Assembly: GCA_005406025.1 (NCBI GenBank)
Contig: BGZK01001029.1
Span: forward strand, 124,001-188,000
From: Eumeta japonica
Taxonomy: Eukaryota > Arthropoda > Insecta > Lepidoptera > Psychidae
DNA length: 64,000 bases
Direction: 5' to 3'
Shown here: piece by piece, positions 57,001-64,000 of the stretch
How positions within the stretch are numbered: the first letter of the stretch is position 1
How the letters are laid out: each line of letters opens with the position of its first letter
Program-made: the position numbers and the translations under genes
Notes under the pieces: model-generated
The model's input: the letters and a program-made list of their open reading frames with translations, nothing else
What the model was told of the DNA's origin: nothing
Databases searched by the model: none

Positions 57001-60000
57001 AAAAAATCTTGAAACCCAATCACATTGCCACCTACAAAGTCCAATTATAAATCTAAACTATCTAGAGACCTATGCAAACATACACAAAAACTTACACCAT
57101 AATCAATCCAGCTGTTTAAGAGAAATTTTGTGACTAACACATAGAGAAAAATTATATAAATAAAGATAGACTTGATTAGATTTTGAAATCAATCAGTTCT
57201 ATAAATGTAAGAAAATGTTTTTTCGAATACATTTTCTTACAATATTTATAGTTAATAAATACCAATATAGTATTCTCTTTTACTATATTGGTATTTATTA
57301 AAAATCCGTAATAGTATTTTATAAAAAATAATGTGTGGTAGAGCTTTGCTGTAGTCAACTTGGGTACAATACAAAAATGGGCCAATTTGACCTTAGAAAT
57401 ATTATAGTCTCACAGAATACAGATGTGAAGTAACAGCTTTCGCTATTGCTTTCCTAAGTGAAAGTTCTGATGGCCCCCTCCTTCTTCATCATACTACTGG
57501 ATGGAGGGGAGAGCCCCTCCATCACTACTGTTCCCTCTCCATTACCCCACTACACTTTCCATCACCTTAATCCTGCATTCATCACTCCATTTCCCCTTCC
57601 ATCAGATATCCTGTTCCTACACAAGAGGCCGGCAAAGCACTGGTGAATCCTCTGGGATTGTTAGTATTCGTGTGGAGGTAACCATCTACTCTCTGATGGC
57701 TCGCTTGCTAATTTGTCTCTCGATTGTGCTATAAAAAACAATCTTCATGCAGAATTAATTTATAAAATTCGCTTGGAGTTTCGATTCGAAAATTCCTAAA
57801 TTAGTTCCCCAGTAATCTCAAAGCTGTTAGAGAAATAAAATTGTAACAAAAAATAGTAAAACAAATGCACATCACTATTGTCAGATATATCCAACCTTAG
57901 CTTTATAAGAAAATCGATGATTTATATTGAAGAAAATGTCACAATATTATGATGTTTCTGGGGTTCATTTATGTATTAGTAAAACCATTTGATTCATTAT
58001 AATCATACGTTTTTGTTTTTGTTCTTTAAAAATGTGAAAATAAAGTTTAAACAGAAAAAACTAAAAAGAGTAATTTGTCTGATATATAAGAGTAATTTGT
58101 CTTATATAATAACCCTTTGTCACAATTTATTTCCCGGATATATCAGACCATGGCCATCAAAGGGTTAAATAAACTAAATCTAATCACAGTATGAAAATCA
58201 TTATTAGATAAACATTTATCAAAAAGAGCATTATACAATTTGTGAATATTTAGAGGATAGTCATGGACACAACCAGCCCAACTTCTTGCATGTGTTTCTT
58301 TATGTTATAGATCTATTTATATGTTTAATTATTTTGAATTATAGATTTAAATTTGAAAAGAGGTTTCCTAAGTTTCTTGCTTATTCTTTTCGAGACAAAA
58401 CTGCCTTCTGAATAGGTGGTATACCTAGTAGGAAAGTAGTAAAATGTAAATTCTTAAAATATTGTGATGTATTTCAAGTGTTACCCATAACATATCAGAT
58501 GAAGATATATTTGAAAAAAAAGAAATATTGACAAGGGGGATACAACTTTATCATTATTTATTTAAATGTTACATATCAGAAAAACAAAAAGCATCTTCAG
58601 CCTTTTAAATGGCCATTTATTAATAGAATTATCTTTTTTTCAGGAAATAAAATTGATAAAACCACCTGTCTCTGCTGTAACAACGACTCCGCCCTTACAA
58701 CCAGATCTCATTGATCCCAAGGATATTCCAAAATCAATTTCAAAGTTACCAGCCGTACCCACACCTTTAGATCAAGATACGCTTCCACAAATAGAGTTGC
58801 AGTTGCCAAAAAGACCTCTTAGAGATAGGTTGGGGGAAAAAGAAGTAAAGAAACCTACTGAGATCTCCAAAGAATCTACTAAAAGGAGACATAGTCCAGA
58901 AAGGTTGTTTAGTATTTAATATTTTTCTCAAGGTATTCTTATTCTGATAATAAGATCATTGTAGCAATCATATGAAAAATATTTATAATTTTTCTGTTCT
59001 ATATTCTGTCCTTGACTATATTTCCTTTTTCATAATGGTATGTCAGTAATTTCAATGACATATAGTTGACATTTACAATTTTATCGCACTTAGAATTTAA
59101 CACATTTTTGTATTAAAATAAGCTTTAGGATACATTTTTAGTTATACCGTAATGTTTTGTCGAAGCAAAAATTAGTGAAAGTGATTCCTTCTTTGCTTGG
59201 TATTCATATTATATTGTTAGTAATTTAAAAATCATTGATCTTTACGTTTTCTCATTAAAAGTATGTGGACTTGTGAAAAATATAATCCATTGCCTAAGTT
59301 ATGTACTATTGAAAATTACAGTTAATGTTATTTTAATACAGGTCGTTAAAGTAGGAATATTAGGAAAATAAAGTTAAACAAGGCAATTACCATTTAGCCA
59401 ATATTCACTGGTCAAGGAAAAAAAATAGAATCCTGTTATTTTTTTTGGTTTTATCTCAAATAATTCGCAGATTAACAAAGAAAAATAGTTTGTTTCCTGT
59501 GATTTATTTTTTGTTTCTCAAATTGACACATATTTTTAAAATATGGCAACAATTTTTCTCTAACAGCTTTTGTTTTTGAGATACAGCTAACTACCCTCAT
59601 TTACTATTTTTACTTAGATTTGCGTTTTTTATTGAACACTGAAATATATTTTGTTGTTTTCGATATGGCTTCATCAAGAAGATGTTGTGTGCAATCTCGA
59701 TTATTTTTGCTATATATGTGGTGAATATGCATTTGCAAAATATAGAAAACCTATATCAGACTTGATGAAAAATGTGTATCATCAATACTTAATAAATAAA
59801 ATTGTGAAATGAAGACAAGCCATGGGTCCATCATATTGTATGCCAGAAATGTGTAGTGTGTCTACAGTTATGGTCCAGTGGAAAAAGAGATGCAGTAATG
59901 TTAACACCCATGATTTGGCGAGAACCTCGAAACTATTATGACAATTGCTACTTCTGCGCTTTGAAAATAAATGGAATCAACCCTGGAAATCGAAAAAAGT

Positions 60001-62285
60001 ATCCTAACTTGTCTTCTGCTTAACAACCCTAATTAAAATCACGAGACAATTTATATGTGCTAGGTTGTAACCTAGCACATATGAAACAGTTTGTGAAGGC
60101 GCTTGACAAAAGTGGCGAATGTTTCAATTTTCTTTTACATAAGTTTCCAAGATTAAGTACAGAAAAATTAAAAGCTGGTATTTTTGATGGGCCACAGATT
60201 AGGCAACTTGTGACAGAACCTAATTTTGTCAAATCAATGACAAGTTGAATCCAAAGCTTGGAGTTCATTTGTTTTGGTTATGATTAATTTCTTACACAAA
60301 AAGAAATCTGACGACCACTTTGAGCTTGTTGTGTTCATGCTATCGAATTTGCAGGAGCTAGGGTGAAACATGAGCATAAAATTCCATTCCCTGCACACTT
60401 ATTTAGACCAATTTCCACAAAATCTGGCTGATTTTAATGAGGAGCAGGGCGAAAGATTCCATCAGGATCTTCGAACAATGGAAGAGCATTATCAGGGGCA
60501 GTGGGACTCGCATATGATGGTAGACTACTGCTGGAGTTTGCAACGAGATCTACCTGAAGTTGTTCATTCAAGGAAATCTTATAAAAGATCATTTGATTGT
60601 GTTCAATAGACATTATGTTAGCATAATGCATTAATTTTCTGTAGTTTTTTGACAAAATAATAAAACTGTATATTTCAAAAAGTAAAGCTGTTAGCAATTT
60701 CCCAGTATTTTTTTCATAGTCAGGGCAATAGAAATACCCAATGATAGAAAAAAAATAAAGGAAACAAGACTTGTGTTGATCAATGTTATCTATTGATAAC
60801 ATTGATCAACACAAGTCTTTGAAACTTAAGAAACTACACTGGTACTAGTAGTGTCAGCACCTACATGCACCTATGTAATAGGCATAAAGATAACAAAAAT
60901 ATGTTGTAGAAAATGATTTGCCTGACCAATATTAATTTTTTAGATATAGCTAATTCCATTTACAAATTGAACCAAAATTTTTAAATAATAGGGTTGCATG
61001 AACCAGAATTAGAATTAGTATTCGAAAAGCGAATGGGATAGGATATTATCAAATGTCTCACTATAAAAATTTCTTTGCAGTTTGACGCCAGAAAAAGAGC
61101 CCCAACCTAAATCATCAGTGAAAAGCCGCTTGGGTGATCTCCCGACTCCGCAAGAAAAACAGTTCATCTCTGATACTTTGGTAGATAAACTATCCGAAAC
61201 CTCTTCAAAAAAATTGACCTCCAAGTAAGATGCTTATTTTGATGCCTAGTGAACTCTATCTCAGAAGTTTATAGTTATTGCATGATACATTCACATTTGC
61301 TATACAAAATACAATGTAATAAAATTATTGCTGACTATAATATAATAAAGTTTCATTTAATTTAATAGAATTAATTAATGAGTTTGCTGATTTATATTAA
61401 ATAACTTAAATATTAACTAACTTACAATAATTCCACAGTTTTGGATTGATTAAGCTATTGATAAAATTTATATAACCAGTAATGTGTTATGTAAATGTAA
61501 GTAGTGATACTCGTATTGACTTACAACACAACAAAGTCAAGTTGAAATACAAAGTGTCTACTTTTAATTATTTAATATTTTCATAGTGTACTATCTATTC
61601 TGTTTATGTCATTGTGTTAAATTGATGAAAAAAATATATTCTTATCATATTTACTTACATATGCTTAGAGAAGTCATCTATAATACTGCAGAGATACTGA
61701 ATGTAGAATTTATGACAAGAAAATAATTGTTACTGTCACATGAAATCTCGCTCTCTTCAAAATTTGTATAAAAATATTCGAATTTTATTATATTTTTCAA
61801 TATTTAAATATTAAGTTGTATTTTAATAGTTATACATAATAGAGAGGTAGGGGTTAAGATGAAGTTTACATGGTGTTAATGAAAATAGAAAAAAAAACTT
61901 GAAAATGGATATATGTGGTTTATTTGTTTCAATTTTTTTTTTTTAATAAATAAATGGGTTATTGGAAAAAGATTCTAGACAAAATTAACAATTAAAATTA
62001 ATATAACTGTATAATAATAGTCTGAGTATAGATGTCGCAAACCTATTAAATGTTAATTATTCCACATTTAGATCACAAACTATTAATAAATGGTTAGATG
62101 AGATATTTGAATTTTTTTTGTCATATTTGTAACGAAGAGTGTCGGTGTTGGAGACCCGCGACAACCGGCCGGCGCCCGCGAGCGTGGTGCGTGTTCGACC
62201 GCGACCTCGGCCCGGATCCGCTGCCGCACCCGCCTCCGCGCTTCTGCTCCGCGCTGTTGCGGATGCACACAAATCTTTGCTTAAT
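53967..62285 (+). CDS. ZC3H14: Nab2/ZC3H14 orthologue, 5' seven exons (gene continues past window)
   Basis: ZC3H14 (fly Nab2) binds nuclear poly(A) RNA and restrains poly(A) tail length; this is known from the family. Exons: 53967-54002, 54084-54129, 54505-54672, 54764-55431, 58644-58903, 61081-61224 and 62138-62285. All have GT/AG borders and compatible phases (0, 1, 1, 0, 2, 2, 0), giving 1,470 nt or 490 codons so far. Residues 1-80 form the Nab2/PWI-like domain: 'MDVGSEIGHKMR', 'SAIKAKLTEL', 'DDELPDYVMVMVANKR' and 'DLQLFLGDNTQLFVNWLH' track the human N-terminus closely. Then come a Lys-rich tract (about 89-150), a short coiled coil (about 262-290), two RLG motifs and an Arg/Pro/Ala segment ending 'ALLLRAVADAHKSLLN', which resembles 'NLILKAISEAQESV' in human. 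The CCCH zinc fingers must lie to the right of the window. Exon 7's acceptor has a nearby alternative. Confidence 0.93.
54084..54129 (+). CDS. ZC3H14: Nab2/ZC3H14 exon 2
   Basis: A 46-nt exon between TTTTCAG and G|GTAAGC. It encodes 'SAIKAKLTELPGCYV' plus the first base of the next codon, matching 'SAIKGKLQELGAYV' of the vertebrate orthologue. Confidence 0.9.
54505..54672 (+). CDS. ZC3H14: Nab2/ZC3H14 exon 3 (core of N-terminal domain)
   Basis: Follows CGCTAG and ends A|GTAAGG. It encodes 'DDELPDYVMVMVANKRT', then 'MEDDLQLFLGDNTQLFVNW' and 'LHQVLKKLEEV', the best-conserved part of the Nab2 N-terminal fold, which in the family contacts export and processing partners. Confidence 0.93.
54764..55431 (+). 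CDS. ZC3H14: Nab2/ZC3H14 exon 4 (Lys-rich tract, coiled coil)
   Basis: A 668-nt exon after GTGTAG, ending CAG|GTGATT. It starts with about 60 residues dominated by Lys, Asp, Ser and Glu, a likely disordered basic region that could act as nuclear-localisation sequence. Then come an acidic stretch 'SITDVFAGQILKNHGI' and a coiled coil 'EITKIEARIQDLRQKLAEK' near its end. Confidence 0.92.
57252..57301. repeat. Perfect palindrome, 21-bp arms, 8-bp loop
   Basis: TTAATAAATACCAATATAGT plus one base pairs perfectly with its reverse complement across TTCTCTTT. It sits about 30 bp upstream of the SINE-like copy E in intron 4. Confidence 0.9.
57331..57730 (+). repeat. Lepidoptera-type SINE-like repeat, copy E
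   Basis: Shares with the copies near 4130, 22976 and 32500 the string of motifs 'AAAATGGGCCA', 'CACAGAATACAGATGTGAAG', 'AGTGAAAGTTCTGATGGCCC', 'CAGATATCCTGTTCC' and 'GGCTCGCTTGCTAATTTGTC'. The middle has an extra Pro/Ser-coding TCCCCT-rich stretch compared with copy D. It is noncoding; open frames across it are incidental. Confidence 0.75.
58644..58903 (+). CDS. ZC3H14: Nab2/ZC3H14 exon 5
   Basis: Starts phase 0 after a T-rich TTTTTTTCAG and ends AG|GTTGTT. Pro-rich ('PAVPTPLDQDTLPQIELQLP') followed by 'RPLRDRLGEKEVKKP' and an Arg/Ser-type end. Intron 4 before it is 3.2 kb and holds a SINE. Confidence 0.88.
59560..60615 (+). pseudogene. Decayed multicopy Cys-rich arthropod ORF in Nab2 intron 5
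   Basis: Translations across this stretch read like a family of multicopy arthropod ORFs whose function I do not know. There is a Met at 59664 and Cys pairs in 'CYICGEYAFAKYRKP'. Then 'VVCLQLWSSGKRDAVM', 'PMIWREPRNYYDNCYFCALK', 'YPNLSSA', and after a gap 'FDGPQIRQLVTEPNF', 'NEEQGERFHQDLRTMEEHYQ' and 'MMVDYCWSLQRDLPE'. Stops and frame changes interrupt it and a perfect 14-bp-arm hairpin (60053-60082) sits inside. It is on the sense strand of intron 5. It is most likely transposon-borne, but I cannot assign a superfamily and found no clear terminal repeats. Confidence 0.65.
60053..60082. repeat. Perfect palindrome, 14-bp arms, 2-bp loop
   Basis: ATATGTGCTAGGTT-GT-AACCTAGCACATAT, lying between two blocks of the decayed Cys-rich ORF. 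Confidence 0.9.
60766..60819. repeat. Perfect palindrome, 25-bp arms, 4-bp loop
   Basis: The arm beginning AAGACTTGTGTTGATCAATG is followed by loop TATT and its exact reverse complement ending ACACAAGTCTT. It lies about 150 bp downstream of the Cys-rich ORF remnant and could mark or post-date its end. Confidence 0.92.
61081..61224 (+). CDS. ZC3H14: Nab2/ZC3H14 exon 6
   Basis: After TTTGCAG, phase 2. It encodes 'SLTPEKEPQPKSSVKSRLGD' then 'LPTPQEKQFISDTLVDKLSE' and ends AA|GTAAGA. The 'SRLGD' repeats the 'DRLGE' motif of exon 5. No open frame from a Met covers it, so it rests on splice sites and phase. Confidence 0.88.
61225..62137 (+). other. Nab2/ZC3H14 intron 6
   Basis: 0.9-kb AT-rich intron, nothing recognised. 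Confidence 0.5.
62138..62285 (+). CDS. ZC3H14: Nab2/ZC3H14 exon 7 (GC-rich)
   Basis: A 148-nt, very GC-rich exon that completes the split Lys codon from exon 6 and ends AAT|GTGAGT, phase 0. It encodes an Arg/Pro/Ala stretch ('VVRVRPRPRPGSAAAPASAL') and then 'LLRAVADAHKSLLN'. A second AG two bases on (exon from 62140) would shift the frame, so 62138 is preferred. The last codon ends at 62285; no convincing next exon appears in the remaining 1.7 kb. Confidence 0.85.
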
Positions 62286-64000
62286 GTGAGTTTTCACTTA
62301 GCTTTTGCTCTGCTTTTACAAAAATAAGAATTAAGGTTTTAGCAAAAATAAATAATAGATATTTCATATAATTTGCTTTCATGAAACTTTGTCAGTAATT
62401 AATATATTTAATTCTTCTATTTTTTTATTATATGAACATCACTAACAACATCAACTGTTTGCTGATACTGATCATAAGTTTGCATTTATAATGTATAGTG
62501 TTTTAGTTATTACATTTTTATGCCTTCAATCAGTTTAACTCAAGGTCGAACTATTATTTTGTTTTATTATTCTACAATGGACCGTAAAAAAGAAGTGTTG
62601 CCTTTTAATGTTCATGTATGTATTTAAGAATCCTTATTGAGCATAACACCTAATTGCCCAAACTGAAAAAAGACAGACAATAATTTTTATAGACGTTTAA
62701 AAATTACACTAATTATTAAAAAAAATGATGTTAGATATAAACATCGAATCTAGCTAATAAATATAATCGTTATTAAATATTATAATTGAGTATTATTTGC
62801 ACCAATTTTACATACAATTAGTACTATCTATTTCTTTGACGCTGCGCTTTGGCGCTTGCTGTTACCCTGCAATACAAGCACTGAGTGCATTCTACATAGA
62901 AAAAACATGTAATAAGTTAATAGTGTGCTCTTCTCCTTGTTATACATTTCAATATGGATCCCACTAAATGCCACATTCTATAGATCAGATGTTATATTAT
63001 ATCAATAAGGCATATTCCTTATTCTGCATCACATTGTTTTCACTCTCCTGCTGAGCAACATCTTTCTAAGATTTGGTTTTTTAAGATTGTTTTCATTATC
63101 AGCTTGTTCTGTTAATATGTGTATACATAAATTTAGTAGGTAATATAATTTAATTTGTGCCCTAAATTAATAGACTAGTAAACCTAGACCGGTGAACGCT
63201 GCCATAGTTTGAGCTGAAAATGACTTACAGTGGTATACTTGTATTTGAAATGAAGATTCAATTAGTTATATTTGTATAGACGACATATATATTTAAGGTA
63301 TCGTCCATAATAGTCTCATTGACTATACTACATTCGTGTATTATTAAAAGTTGGAGTAATACTATGCGTGCATATATTTCTTTTATATTATATTATGCAT
63401 AATGTGCATGTAATATGAAATATTAATGTAACAAAATTATAATGTTATACTCCTTTTGTGATCATGTAATATAAAAATGTGTAAAACAAGGCTTTTGGTT
63501 CAGTATTATGAAATGTGTGATAAATTAATGTAAAAATTCAAATTACAATTTTTTTGGAGAGTATGTGCTACAATCGTAAATGTATAAAAAAAAAATACAC
63601 ATTCGCATACAATATTCACAGTGAAAAATGGCTCGAAGTGTATTTGATATCTCTGTTTCACATTTTACAATACTATTTTGCAGTGCCAAGAGAAGAAACA
63701 TTATTTTTCCATTGAGATTGCAACCAAAATGTCATAACGTAAGGTTCATTTTTAACTGCAAAGAGAACAAGTAACACGCTTTATTGTTGGAAGACAATAA
63801 GTCCTATTTTATTTTTTTACAATTTGCATGTGCTGTTCTAAAACAAGGCATCAATGGAGTTGTATAATGTTATTTTAAATCTTTATTATTGTTTTTCGGT
63901 TGAAAGTATGAACAGAATTATAGTATAAACATTTTTTTTTTGAACAGGCTTAATCTATTGTATGATTTTCCTTTAGAGGTAATTTTAATATTTATATAAA
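62286..64000 (+). other. Nab2/ZC3H14 intron 7, open at right edge
   Basis: AT-rich intron beginning GTGAGT. I see no transposon and no exon that keeps phase 0. The next exons, including those for the CCCH fingers, are expected beyond 64000. Confidence 0.5.

Larger units (their letters stand above)
55432..58643 (+). other. Nab2/ZC3H14 intron 4
   Basis: 3.2-kb AT-rich intron. It holds a palindrome (57252-57301) directly upstream of a SINE-like repeat (57331-57730). The remainder (55432-57200 and 57740-58640) shows no recognisable coding or repeat structure. Confidence 0.6.
58904..61080 (+). other. Nab2/ZC3H14 intron 5
   Basis: 2.2-kb intron largely occupied by the Cys-rich ORF remnant and two palindromes. 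The flanks (58904-59550 and 60830-61060) are AT-rich with nothing recognised. Confidence 0.6.

Noticed and set aside
62057..62327. Open frames on both strands over exon 7
   Set aside because: They result from the GC-rich composition. Only the frame joined by phase to exon 6 resembles the ZC3H14 family.
63680..63742. Further Nab2/ZC3H14 exon after TTTTGCAG
   Set aside because: Exon 7 ends in phase 0, and in that phase this stretch hits a stop after 17 codons with no similarity to the expected protein. Kept as intron.

Overview
This is an AT-rich animal (insect) genomic window, almost certainly from a moth or butterfly (Lepidoptera). The evidence is the intron-containing genes, several scattered copies of a SINE-like repeat with the Lepidoptera-type 'GTCCATGGGCGGC' end, the repeat carrying 'ACGGAACCCT', and degenerate jockey, RTE-like, CR1-like, Ty3/gypsy, Ty1/copia, piggyBac and mariner copies. 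No prokaryotic features, CRISPR arrays, rRNA or tRNA genes were seen. Family names come from reading the translations by eye and no database search was run.

Two host genes are supported, both in the right third. WRAP53/TCAB1 (a WD40 protein that delivers telomerase and small Cajal-body RNAs) lies on the minus strand at 50413-43759. It has five exons whose splice phases join into one 458-codon frame. The Nab2/ZC3H14 orthologue (a nuclear poly(A)-RNA-binding protein) lies on the plus strand from 53967. Seven exons (490 codons) are visible, and the gene runs off the right edge before its CCCH zinc fingers. The two genes are divergently arranged about 3.5 kb apart, with a degenerate LINE between them.

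Layout. 0-9 kb: AT-rich sequence with old repeat pieces, two LINE fragments and a GC-rich imperfect inverted-repeat element (6.9-7.4 kb). 9.3-11.3 kb: degenerate jockey LINE. 13.9-14.6 kb: gypsy integrase tail and LTR-like tract. 14.8-16.8 kb: RTE-like and CR1-like remnants. 17.6-20.8 kb: internally deleted Ty3/gypsy element with two LTRs. 20.9-22.3 kb: Ty1/copia remnant directly abutting it. 23.3-34.7 kb: AT-rich, gene-free as far as I can see, and poor in recognisable transposons between about 24.8 and 31 kb. 35.6-37.7 kb: a dispersed repeat that leads into a minisatellite of about 30 units. 39.9-41.2 kb: full-length but frameshifted mariner. 41.3-42.3 kb: decayed transposon-like ORF. 43.7-50.4 kb: WRAP53, whose introns carry a piggyBac-like deletion derivative with a MITE nested inside it and a second copy of the 35.6-kb repeat. 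54-64 kb: Nab2/ZC3H14, with a decayed multicopy Cys-rich ORF in intron 5.

Both host genes act on RNA in the nucleus (scaRNP/telomerase trafficking and poly(A) RNA metabolism), but nothing in the sequence shows that they are co-regulated. The most unusual structural signals are the minisatellite, the nested insertion in WRAP53 intron 2, and a set of short, perfect or nearly perfect, small-loop palindromes scattered through the window.
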